Shown here one piece after another: positions 8,297-15,013 of a DNA stretch of 19,908 nt. The DNA lies in contig JBJOND010000053.1 in assembly GCA_046052065.1 (NCBI GenBank), forward strand, positions 1-19,908. Reading direction: 5' to 3'. Both the position numbers and the translations under genes were made by a program. How positions within the stretch are numbered: position 1 is the first letter of the stretch; each line of letters begins with the position of its first letter. Under the pieces are notes generated by a model. That model searched no databases, had not been told where the DNA came from, and saw only the letters and a program-made list of their open reading frames with translations. The DNA comes from CAINEC01 sp046052065. GTDB taxonomy: Bacteria; Bacteroidota; Bacteroidia; AKYH767-A; OLB10.

Positions 8297-10377
8297 TAGA
8301 TTAATTCAATAATAATTTTTTGACCTCTTTCTAATTTTTGTCCAGCTTTAATTGATTGCTTACAAACTTTACCACGACCAACTGGCTGAACAATTAATCC
8401 AAATGATTCTAATAAATAGATTGCATCACTTAATCCCATACCTACTACATTTGGAACTATACTCGTTGAATTATCTACCTGTTTCAAATTCGTACCTACC
8501 CAACCGTTAGATTGAATATCATATGGGATAGATAATGTCTTTATAACTTTCGAAGTAGGATTTGCCTGCCCCGATTTTACAATTGGAAATCCTGCAAAAA
8601 GTGAATCTGGCATTCTGTTTAACTCCTTGTGCATTTTTACATCAAGCGAATAAACTTTCGCTGCAATATCTGCAAACACAGGACATGCTACCTCTGATCC
8701 ATAAATTTTTCCGTTGTTAGGAGAATAGATAACTACTATGCAAGAGTACTTAGGATTTTCAGCAGGAAAATAACCACAGAATGAAGCTTGATACGTAAAT
8801 TTATCATAGCCAGAAGATGAAGCAATCTGAGCCGTACCTGTTTTACCTGCAATGTTGTACTGCGCATTTTTAAACTTCTTGGCTGTACCTGTCTTCACAA
8901 CTTCTTCTAATAAAACCTTTGCCTTTCTAATTGTTGATTGAGAACAAATCGAATCTGCTAATACCACTGTCTTGAAACGTTCAACAACCTGACTTTTATT
9001 TCTGATTTCTTTTACAAACATGGGCGCAACCATTTTGCCATTATTAGCTACAGCATTATAAAAAGTAAGTAACTGCATAGGCGTTAGTAGCGTTTCATAA
9101 CCCATCGACATAAAAGGCAGTGTAACACCAGACCATGATTTATCGCCTGTATTCTTAATTGGGATATAAGTAGCACCCGATAATTTTATTCCTAGATCAC
9201 TATCAAGATGAAGCTTTTTTAATCCACTTACATAACCCTGAGGATTCTTTTGATAATACTTATAGATAGCCGAAGCAACAGCAACATTCGATGAATGAGC
9301 GAAAGCATCCTTCACTGTTTTAAACTGAATGCCATCAGGATGTGAATCTTCAATAGTAACTGTACCAAATTTCCTTCTACCACCATAAGCTGGAATCGTA
9401 TCATCAGGATTTAAAAATCCGTCCTCCATAGCAGCCATATAAGAGGCTAATTTAAAAGTAGAGCCTGGTTCGGTTGCATTACCTATTGCTACGTTATACG
9501 ATTCTTCATAAACACCTTGTTCGTTTTGTTTCAGATTAGCAATTGCCTTTATTTCTCCAGTAGCTACTTCCATTAAAACAGCACAACCCATTTTTGCATT
9601 ATGCAAAACAAGATTTTCTAACAAAGCATTTTCTGCTACATCCTGAATATTGATATCAATAGTTGTTACAATGTCATTACCATCTTTCGGCTCAATCTCA
9701 TTCTCGTTATTTACTGGCTTCCATACGGATGAAGAAATTCGTTGCATAAGACGCTTGCCACGTATACCTTTTAAATAATTATTGTATGCACCCTCAATTC
9801 CAACAGATGTAACTAAACTATCTTTTACTTTAAAACCAACAGTTCTGCTTGCTAGTTCTTTAAATGGTTTTTCTCTTTTACTTAACTGTGTAATTATTAA
9901 TCCACCATTATTTTTCTTCAAGTTAAAAATTGGGAAATTCACTAATTGATTTCTTTGATCAAACGAGATATTGCGTTTAATTAAGAAATATCTATTCTTT
10001 TCATTACGAGCCTGACGAAGCAATTGCTTATAATCAGCTTGTGTTTTATCTTTGAATAAAGAAGAAAGTGCTTGAGCTAACGCATCAACATTATCATTAA
10101 AAACAGTGTTTGAAATTACTGGCGCCATAATATCCACATGAACATCATAACGAGGAAGAGAAGTTGCTAATAAACTACCATCACATGCATAAATATTTCC
10201 ACGCATGGGCTCAATCTCAACAAATCGTAAGTTCAATGCTTGCTGTTTACTTCTCCACATTTCGCCCTCTGTAATTTGCACCTTCCCAATACTAAAAAGT
10301 ATGCAAGCGGCAAAAAGAATAAAGCCCAGAAAAACCAGGTTTACTCTTAATAAGATATCTTTTTTTTGCTCACCCAT
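8296..10377 (-). CDS. ftsI: Septal class B penicillin-binding protein (FtsI/SpoVD type) with C-terminal PASTA domain
   Basis: This is a DD-transpeptidase that cross-links septal peptidoglycan, the presumed partner of FtsW. Order of parts in the 693 residues: a short cytoplasmic tail and membrane anchor (about 10-31), the PBP dimerisation region beginning with RGNIYACDG (59-67), then the transpeptidase domain. That domain has catalytic STFK (S306 to K309), SSN (362-364) and KTGT (512-515), and the three motifs are intact. A single PASTA domain occupies about 638-693, starting at VPNVVGMGLSDA. PASTA-bearing septal PBPs resemble SpoVD and PBP2x more than the enterobacterial FtsI. The gene starts eight bases after the ftsL-like stop and overlaps murE by one base. 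The position between ftsL and murE is the canonical ftsI location. Confidence 0.95.
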   Translation of the reverse strand: MGEQKKDILLRVNLVFLGFILFAACILFSIGKVQITEGEMWRSKQQALNLRFVEIEPMRGNIYACDGSLLATSLPRYDVHVDIMAPVISNTVFNDNVDALAQALSSLFKDKTQADYKQLLRQARNEKNRYFLIKRNISFDQRNQLVNFPIFNLKKNNGGLIITQLSKREKPFKELASRTVGFKVKDSLVTSVGIEGAYNNYLKGIRGKRLMQRISSSVWKPVNNENEIEPKDGNDIVTTIDINIQDVAENALLENLVLHNAKMGCAVLMEVATGEIKAIANLKQNEQGVYEESYNVAIGNATEPGSTFKLASYMAAMEDGFLNPDDTIPAYGGRRKFGTVTIEDSHPDGIQFKTVKDAFAHSSNVAVASAIYKYYQKNPQGYVSGLKKLHLDSDLGIKLSGATYIPIKNTGDKSWSGVTLPFMSMGYETLLTPMQLLTFYNAVANNGKMVAPMFVKEIRNKSQVVERFKTVVLADSICSQSTIRKAKVLLEEVVKTGTAKKFKNAQYNIAGKTGTAQIASSSGYDKFTYQASFCGYFPAENPKYSCIVVIYSPNNGKIYGSEVACPVFADIAAKVYSLDVKMHKELNRMPDSLFAGFPIVKSGQANPTSKVIKTLSIPYDIQSNGWVGTNLKQVDNSTSIVPNVVGMGLSDAIYLLESFGLIVQPVGRGKVCKQSIKAGQKLERGQKIIIELI

Positions 10378-10385
10378 TACTTATA

Positions 10386-10787
10386 CTACTGTTGATTCTT
10401 TTTGATGATTTTTTTTGGTGCTTCTTTACTTTCTTTGATTCCGTACATCTCAATATTCTTGGCTACCTCAGTCATCTTGCATTTATACATTAAGTCTGAC
10501 TTGCCTGTAATAAATTCTGAACGCAACTCTTTTAATTCTTTATCAGTTTTATCTATTTCACGAACCGTTTTGTCTATTGTATATGAATTCCAGATATAGA
10601 ACAGTGCAATAAATGTGAGATAGAGAACAAATGGGATATTACGTATTACTAAATCACGATTAAATAAATTGAACACCTTAAAAAGATTCATCAATTTATC
10701 TACAGAAAAATTAAAAGAAGACGACTTCTCTTTTTCCTGCTCAACAACAGGAATCTCTTCAGTCACTTTCTTTTTTATTGTATTCAT
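10386..10787 (-). CDS. ftsL: FtsL-like divisome protein
   Basis: This 133-residue bitopic protein has a charged, probably disordered cytoplasmic tail (1-45), one membrane helix (about 50-68, IPFVLYLTFIALFYIWNSY) and a short periplasmic stretch (69-93) rich in charged residues with a leucine/isoleucine pattern suggesting a coiled coil. In FtsL this segment pairs with DivIC/FtsB and recruits FtsW and the PBP. Sequence alone would not settle the name, since FtsL proteins are very divergent; the assignment relies on topology plus the invariant slot between rsmH and ftsI. It starts by an ATGA overlap with rsmH (10784-10787). The C-terminus is lysine-rich (KKIIKKNQQ). Confidence 0.8.
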   Translation of the reverse strand: MNTIKKKVTEEIPVVEQEKEKSSSFNFSVDKLMNLFKVFNLFNRDLVIRNIPFVLYLTFIALFYIWNSYTIDKTVREIDKTDKELKELRSEFITGKSDLMYKCKMTEVAKNIEMYGIKESKEAPKKIIKKNQQ

Positions 10788-11695
10788 TTTTTTTCTGCAA
10801 TTCTTAACTTAGCACTTCGAGAACGTGTATTTGATTTTATCTCAATTTCACTTGCTTCAATTGGTTTTTTATTCATCGCTTTTAAAGGAACACCAATCAC
10901 ATTCCCATAAAAATCTTTTTGTAATTCCCCTGCAACACTACCTTTGTTAATGATATTTTTAACTATCCTATCCTCTAGAGAATGATAACTCATCACAACT
11001 AACCTTCCTCCTGGTTTTAACATGTCAACCGCCTGCAATAACATATCCTCTAATACTCTCAATTCTTGATTTACTTCAATTCGCAACGCTTGAAAAAGCT
11101 GGGCATAAAATGTATGATCTTTAAATTTTGGAGCACATGAACTAACAACTGCTTTCAACTCTTCAACTGTTTCAATTCTTTTTTTTGCTCTCTCATTTAC
11201 TATTAGCATAGCTAAACGACCGGCAGACCTTAATTCGCCATACACTCTAAATAATTGAGCAAGTTCTTTATAATCATAATCATTTAGGATATCCTCAGCC
11301 CTTATACCAACCGATTGATTCATGCGCATATCGAGCTTTGCATCAAAACGAATTGAAAATCCTCTTTCGCCTTCATCAAACTGATGCGATGAAACGCCTA
11401 AATCAGCAAGTAAACCATCTATTTCAAAGACCCCTATTGCATTTAAAGCTGATTTCAACTCACAAAAATTTTTGTTGATTAATTGAAATCTTGAATCATC
11501 AGGTGCATTCTGCAACGCATCCGAATCCTGATCAAATGCAATTAATTTTCCACCCTTCATCGCATTGAGAATTCCTCTCGAATGCCCTCCTCCTCCAAAT
11601 GTTACATCTACGTATACACCACCCTCGATTATATTGAGGCCTTCAATGCACTCCACCAGCATGACTGGCTCATGATACCCCACCTTCTTCTCCAC
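10784..11695 (-). CDS. rsmH: 16S rRNA (cytosine(1402)-N(4))-methyltransferase RsmH (MraW)
   Basis: RsmH is an S-adenosylmethionine-dependent methyltransferase that modifies C1402 in the decoding centre of 16S rRNA; its place in the dcw cluster is conserved although its reaction is unrelated to the wall. The 303 residues carry SAM motif I VDVTFGGGGHS (29-39), FDQD (54-57), LLADLGVSSHQ (95-105), RGFSIRFDAKLDMRM (111-125), FQALRIEVNQEL (201-212), SYHSLEDRIVK (236-246) and the C-terminal NTRSRSAKLR (289-298), all diagnostic of the family. The ATG start lies 26 bases inside the 3' end of mraZ. The 3' end overlaps ftsL by four bases. Confidence 0.98.
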   Translation of the reverse strand: MEKKVGYHEPVMLVECIEGLNIIEGGVYVDVTFGGGGHSRGILNAMKGGKLIAFDQDSDALQNAPDDSRFQLINKNFCELKSALNAIGVFEIDGLLADLGVSSHQFDEGERGFSIRFDAKLDMRMNQSVGIRAEDILNDYDYKELAQLFRVYGELRSAGRLAMLIVNERAKKRIETVEELKAVVSSCAPKFKDHTFYAQLFQALRIEVNQELRVLEDMLLQAVDMLKPGGRLVVMSYHSLEDRIVKNIINKGSVAGELQKDFYGNVIGVPLKAMNKKPIEASEIEIKSNTRSRSAKLRIAEKK

Positions 11696-12146
11696 TCTTA
11701 TTTATTTTACCCATTACTTTCTCTCCTAAATCAGAAATATCATCTGGCTCGTTTGCAATCATTTCTTTGTATTTGTCTTTCGACCATATTTCTATTTTAG
11801 ATCCGAAGGCCGATAACACAATGTCTTTGTCAATACCTGCATGCTCGCACAATGACTTTGGCAATAAAATTCTCCCCGCTGCATCTAAGTCAATCTCTGT
11901 TGCACCTCTGAAGAAATAGCGTGCATAAAGACGATTGTCCTTCACATCCAGATTTAACTTGTTTACCTCCGCACTCACTTTCATCCACTCATCCATTGGG
12001 TACAGGTGCAAACAATTTTCATATCCGCGATTCACAACAAACTTTTCTTGCGCCTCTGGCGACACCTTCTTACGGATAGCAGATGGCAGACTCAAACGCC
12101 CTTTCGCGTCTAGCTTGCAATCATATTCTCCTAAAAACTGTGTCAT
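11670..12146 (-). CDS. mraZ: Transcriptional regulator MraZ, first gene of the dcw operon
   Basis: MraZ is a ring-forming DNA-binding protein with two SpoVT/AbrB-like halves. In E. coli it binds repeated TGGG-containing boxes upstream of its own gene and represses the dcw operon. Both halves are recognisable: DAKGRLSLPSAIR (13-25) and DLDAAGRILLPKSL (86-99). The length of 158 residues is close to the family norm of about 150, with a short polar C-terminal tail (SGEEGGVS). The start ATG at 12146 places EYDCKLDAKGR at the family position. A cluster of matching boxes lies 24-84 bases upstream, so autoregulation is a well-supported inference. The 3' end overlaps rsmH by 26 bases. Confidence 0.97.
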   Translation of the reverse strand: MTQFLGEYDCKLDAKGRLSLPSAIRKKVSPEAQEKFVVNRGYENCLHLYPMDEWMKVSAEVNKLNLDVKDNRLYARYFFRGATEIDLDAAGRILLPKSLCEHAGIDKDIVLSAFGSKIEIWSKDKYKEMIANEPDDISDLGEKVMGKINKSGEEGGVS

Positions 12147-12160
12147 GACTTATTTAGATT

Positions 12161-12170
12161 TTCCCACTAT
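12161..12170 (-). promoter_or_regulatory. mraZ: Fourth MraZ-type box, proximal to mraZ
   Basis: The sequence toward mraZ is ATAGTGGGAA. It begins exactly 40 bases downstream of the nearest unit of the triple array, so it is on the same face of the helix. It would lie in the leader of the mraZ transcript if the candidate promoter at 12185-12192 is used. Confidence 0.6.
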
Positions 12171-12184
12171 TTGTTGGTAGGATG

Positions 12185-12192
12185 TAAAAATA
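12185..12192 (-). promoter_or_regulatory. Candidate -7 element of the dcw operon promoter
   Basis: TATTTTTA on the minus strand matches seven of eight positions of the Bacteroidota TAnnTTTG element. It lies between the triple MraZ array and the proximal box. I do not see a good TTG at the -33 position, which would fall inside the array, so this is a weak call. Confidence 0.35.
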
Positions 12193-12200
12193 AATGATTT

Positions 12201-12230
12201 TCTCCCACTTTTTACCACTTTCTCCCACTT
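12201..12230 (-). promoter_or_regulatory. mraZ: MraZ operator: three tandem 10-base boxes
   Basis: Read toward mraZ, three consecutive 10-base units are AAGTGGGAGA, AAGTGGTAAA and AAGTGGGAGA, with no spacer bases between units. The outer two are identical; the middle has GGT in place of GGG. MraZ operators in E. coli and Mycoplasma are known to be tandem TGGG-containing boxes with roughly one helical turn between them, so this array fits both motif and period. It lies 55-84 bases upstream of the mraZ start, just upstream of a candidate -7 element, a suitable place for repression. Confidence 0.85.
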
Positions 12231-12530
12231 TGTTTACAACTTTATCTATTAAATTGATTATCAATTCACTAAAAACCAACCGTCTAACTCCGATATAACC
12301 TGCTATTTCCAGGCTTCATTACTATGTAATCGATTGATTTAATATGTTTTATGCGCAATTAACGGTCTGAAATGTGTGATCTGAGGTCAAACTCAAAATG
12401 ACCCATTATGCCAGAATAGACCATGATTAGCTTTGTAAACTCGAAAATTCATAAGGAGTCGAAAAATCAGTCTTGCATCCTCTATTTCAATGATTTATAT
12501 CGAGATTTCTTCAAATTCCTATTTCTAGTG

Positions 12531-12540
12531 TTTCCCACTT
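12531..12540 (-). promoter_or_regulatory. Isolated MraZ-type box near the PlsC-like gene
   Basis: AAGTGGGAAA on the minus strand (TTTCCCACTT on plus) closely matches the operator boxes at 12201-12230. It stands alone, about 50 bases upstream of the -7 element of the divergent acyltransferase gene and over 380 bases from mraZ. A single box is expected to bind MraZ poorly by itself, so function is uncertain. Confidence 0.35.
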
Positions 12541-12591
12541 TACAACACCACAAACTTTATTCGATAAAAACTGATTAATGATTTACATAAT

Positions 12592-12599
12592 TACTTTTG
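12592..12599 (+). promoter_or_regulatory. -7 promoter element of the PlsC-like gene
   Basis: TACTTTTG is a perfect match to TAnnTTTG. No clear TTG is found at the -33 distance; the nearest similar triplet is CTG at 12571-12573. The element ends only six bases before the ATG at 12606, so transcription would start at or near the start codon. Confidence 0.55.
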
Positions 12600-12605
12600 T
12601 GATTC

Positions 12606-13460
12606 ATGGAAATGCAGAAGAAAGATTTCATAAACATTGAAGAGGTATTAGCCTCGAAGAATCCTAAACTTTTAAAAATATTACCACGCTTTATCATTCG
12701 ATATTTAAAGCGCATCGTACATCAGGATTTTGTAAACAATTTTATAAGAGTAAACGGGCATAAGAATTCATTCGAATTTGCAGATGCTATCATTCACGAT
12801 TTTGGTCCATTCGTAACATATAGTGGTCTTGAAAATTTACCAGAAAAAGGAGGTGCTATTGTAGCTGCGAATCATCCTTTAGGTGGTATTGATGCGATTG
12901 CTTTCATTCAAACAGTAGGTAAAAAAAGACAGGACATTAAGTTTATCGTAAACGATATTCTATTAAACATTAAAAACTTCGAGAAAGAATTTATTGGAGT
13001 TAACAAACATGGAAAAAATCCTGTATCTACTCTCGACCTCATCGACGAGCAATACAAATCAGATCAACTTGTTCTAATTTTCCCTGCAGGAATGGTGTCT
13101 CGCAAACAAGAAAAAGGTGTTATCAAAGATTTAGAATGGAAAAAAAGTTTTGTTGTAAAAGCAAAGAAATTTAACAGACCAGTTATTCCTGTTCATATTA
13201 CTGGAACTAATTCAGCATTCTTTTATAACCTTTCAAAAATAAGAACTTTCATAGGTTTAAAAGCTAATATCGAAATGCTTTACCTGATGGATGAGATGTA
13301 TCATCAGCGCGGCAAAAAAATTCATGTTACATTTGGTAAAGCTATCACTCCAGACAAATTCGATAATTCAAAATCGGATGCTGAATGGGCACAGTATGTT
13401 AAAGAGTTTATTTATTCAAATAAAACCAAATTAAACGAAGTGGTTTTTGATGGCAAGTAG
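12606..13460 (+). CDS. PlsC-like acyltransferase, probable O-acyltransferase of aminolipid synthesis
   Basis: This is a 284-residue lysophospholipid-type acyltransferase of the PlsC superfamily, presumably membrane-associated on the cytoplasmic side. Block I is ANHPLGGID (88-96), in which His90 and Asp96 are five residues apart rather than the four of the classic HX4D. Later blocks are FPAGMVSR (159-166), which fits the FPEG-type block III, and PVIPVHITG (192-200), which fits block IV. The next gene encodes an OlsB-like N-acyltransferase. PlsC-like plus OlsB-like enzymes make N-acyloxyacyl amino acid lipids: glsA/glsB for glycine lipid in Bacteroides and olsA/olsB for ornithine lipid. The same domain order occurs in bifunctional OlsF-type fusions. 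The specific lipid is inference, and a general 1-acylglycerol-3-phosphate acyltransferase is the alternative. The start could also be the ATG at 12612. Confidence 0.8.
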   Translation: MEMQKKDFINIEEVLASKNPKLLKILPRFIIRYLKRIVHQDFVNNFIRVNGHKNSFEFADAIIHDFGPFVTYSGLENLPEKGGAIVAANHPLGGIDAIAFIQTVGKKRQDIKFIVNDILLNIKNFEKEFIGVNKHGKNPVSTLDLIDEQYKSDQLVLIFPAGMVSRKQEKGVIKDLEWKKSFVVKAKKFNRPVIPVHITGTNSAFFYNLSKIRTFIGLKANIEMLYLMDEMYHQRGKKIHVTFGKAITPDKFDNSKSDAEWAQYVKEFIYSNKTKLNEVVFDGK

Positions 13461-13475
13461 TTTTGGTTATCTTTG
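13446..13475 (+). promoter_or_regulatory. Internal promoter for the GNAT-family acyltransferase gene
   Basis: TTTG at 13446-13449 and TATCTTTG at 13468-13475 are 18 bases apart, a good fit to the Bacteroidota -33/-7 promoter pair (TTG and TAnnTTTG). The -33 part lies within the last codons of the PlsC-like gene. Transcription would begin roughly ten bases before the ATG at 13496, allowing the second acyltransferase to be expressed independently. Confidence 0.6.
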
Positions 13476-13495
13476 AAAATAATATAAGTAGTATA

Positions 13496-14428
13496 ATGAA
13501 CACATTGATTTATCCTGTTGAATTATCAATACTCAAAAGTGAGTTGAATGATGTTACTTTTTTGCGTACGACCAACAACGGATCTAATCACATTTACGAC
13601 ATTAACATTCATAACGCACCTAATACGCTTAGAGAAATTGGACGTTTACGTGAGTTAACTTTCAGAGAAGCTGGAGGAGGAACAGGATTATCCTGCGACT
13701 TAGATGAATTAGACACCTGTGAAAAATGCTATAACCAATTAGTTGTTTGGAATCCTGAAGATCAAGAAATCGTAGGTGGGTACCGTTATATTCGTTGCGG
13801 CGATGCAGAAATAAACTCGAATGGCGAATATAACTTAGCCACTACAGAACTATTTCATTTCTCTGAAAAATTCAAAAAAGATTTTTTACCTTATACAATT
13901 GAATTAGGACGCTCATTCGTTCAGCCTAAATACCAACCGCGTCCTGAAAACCGCAAAGGATTATTCTCATTAGATAATTTATGGGATGGACTTGGCGCCT
14001 TAATAATTGAAAACCCCGACATTAAATATTTCTTCGGAAAAGTTACTATGTATCGTCATTTTAATTTGCTCGCAAGAGATTATATACTCTCTTTTATGCA
14101 GCATTATTTTAGCGATCCAGACCAACTGGTAACGCCCATACATTCGCTTCCCATCACAAGCGATGTAACAGAATTTATCAACGAGATAAAAAATCTTGAT
14201 TATAAAGAAGGACACAAAATTCTTAATGTGAGAGTAAGAGCATTAGGAGAAAATATCCCTCCACTAATTAACTCTTACATGAACTTATCTCCTACAATGA
14301 GAACTTTCGGAACATCTTTAAACGAACACTTTGGTGATGTTGAAGAAACAGGAATCCTTGTAACGTTAAAGGATATGTATGAATCTAAAGTAGGCAGGCA
14401 TATCAACACTTACACTAAAGGAAACTGA
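13496..14428 (+). CDS. OlsB-like GNAT N-acyltransferase (hemolysin-type annotation), probable amino-acid N-acylase
   Basis: The 310-residue protein resembles the GNAT-type group that includes OlsB and the Bacteroides GlsB protein, often labelled putative hemolysin. These transfer a 3-hydroxy fatty acid from acyl-ACP to the amino group of ornithine or glycine. Features seen: RELTFREAGGGTG (52-64), CDLDELD (67-73), a strand and turn LVVWNPEDQEIVGGYRYIR (82-100) typical of the acyl-donor core, and ELGRSFVQPKY (136-146). The C-terminal 130 residues are less recognisable. I chose the ATG at 13496; an in-frame TTG at 13463 would lie in front of the -7 element. Pairing with the upstream PlsC-like gene supports a two-step aminolipid pathway. 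Whether the head group is glycine or ornithine cannot be read from sequence. Confidence 0.75.
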   Translation: MNTLIYPVELSILKSELNDVTFLRTTNNGSNHIYDINIHNAPNTLREIGRLRELTFREAGGGTGLSCDLDELDTCEKCYNQLVVWNPEDQEIVGGYRYIRCGDAEINSNGEYNLATTELFHFSEKFKKDFLPYTIELGRSFVQPKYQPRPENRKGLFSLDNLWDGLGALIIENPDIKYFFGKVTMYRHFNLLARDYILSFMQHYFSDPDQLVTPIHSLPITSDVTEFINEIKNLDYKEGHKILNVRVRALGENIPPLINSYMNLSPTMRTFGTSLNEHFGDVEETGILVTLKDMYESKVGRHINTYTKGN

Positions 14429-14434
14429 TATTGA

Positions 14435-15013
14435 ATGAAAGCACTATTTGTAAAAAGCTCTGTTCAACTAAGTCAGCTACCATCTTCCGAAATTCCTGAA
14501 TTTGCTTTTATTGGACGAAGCAATGTAGGTAAATCATCATTAATTAATACACTCACAAGTTCTAAAGGACTCGCAAAGACCTCTGGCAGTCCGGGAAAAA
14601 CACAAACCATCAATCATTTTATCATTAATGAAAAATGGCACTTGGTTGATTTACCTGGCTATGGTTTCGCAAAAGTATCTCAGGCTACACGCGCCGAGTG
14701 GGAGTCTTTAATGAAATCTTATTTCTTAAACAGACAGCAATTAATCACAACATTTGTTTTAATTGATATACGTTTGGAACCGCAGAAAAACGATTTAGAT
14801 TTCATTGAATTTTTAGGAACGAATGGTGTTCCATTTTCAATTGTTTTTACCAAAGCGGATAAACTAACACCTAATCAGGCTTTGAAAAAAGTAAATGAAT
14901 ATAAATCTTCATTGTTAAACTCCTGGGAAGAACTCCCTCCTGTATTCGTCACATCAGCAACCAACAAGACGGGTAAGGATGAGCTACTGCAATATATTCA
15001 AGGACTAATCTGA
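14435..15013 (+). CDS. engB: Ribosome-assembly GTPase EngB (YsxC/YihA)
   Basis: EngB is a TRAFAC-class GTPase needed for assembly of the large ribosomal subunit in several bacteria. The 192 residues give a single G domain of normal length: G1 GRSNVGKS (27-34), G2 region GKTQTIN (54-60), G3 DLPGYG (72-77), G4 TKAD (139-142) and G5 TSATNKTG (173-180). DLPGYGFA is characteristic of this subfamily. The ATG lies six bases after the stop of the acyltransferase gene, so the two are probably cotranscribed. The TGA stop directly abuts the stop of the opposing gldC gene. Confidence 0.97.
   Translation: MKALFVKSSVQLSQLPSSEIPEFAFIGRSNVGKSSLINTLTSSKGLAKTSGSPGKTQTINHFIINEKWHLVDLPGYGFAKVSQATRAEWESLMKSYFLNRQQLITTFVLIDIRLEPQKNDLDFIEFLGTNGVPFSIVFTKADKLTPNQALKKVNEYKSSLLNSWEELPPVFVTSATNKTGKDELLQYIQGLI

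Larger units (their letters stand above)
12147..12605. other. Divergent intergenic region between mraZ and the PlsC-like gene
   Basis: The 459 bases hold the MraZ boxes and the two divergent promoters listed separately. The central part, about 12241-12530, has no open frame with coding character, no tRNA and no strong terminator hairpin. Two small inverted repeats are visible: AATTGA-TTA-TCAATT at 12252-12266, and GGTCA (12385-12389) with TGACC (12399-12403). Neither is long enough to assign a role. An unrecognised small RNA or distal regulatory sites cannot be excluded. Confidence 0.6.

Noticed and set aside
12201..12230. Short tandem repeat considered as the edge of a CRISPR-like or satellite array
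   Set aside because: There are only three 10-base units with no spacers, and the motif and period match MraZ operator boxes.
12252..12266. Palindrome AATTGA-TTA-TCAATT considered as an operator
   Set aside because: Arms are only six bases in very AT-rich DNA, and no second copy or adjacent regulator was found.
12385..12403. Inverted repeat GGTCA/TGACC considered as a terminator or small-RNA hairpin
   Set aside because: The stem is five base pairs with a nine-base loop and no T-run follows.
13463..13495. Upstream TTG start for the GNAT acyltransferase
   Set aside because: It would precede the -7 element of the probable promoter; the ATG at 13496 lies just after it.
14000..14215. Minus-strand 71-codon frame opposite the GNAT acyltransferase
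   Set aside because: It is antisense to a gene with clear family motifs, with no support of its own. A similar frame at 19154-19372 opposite the M20 gene was dismissed for the same reason.
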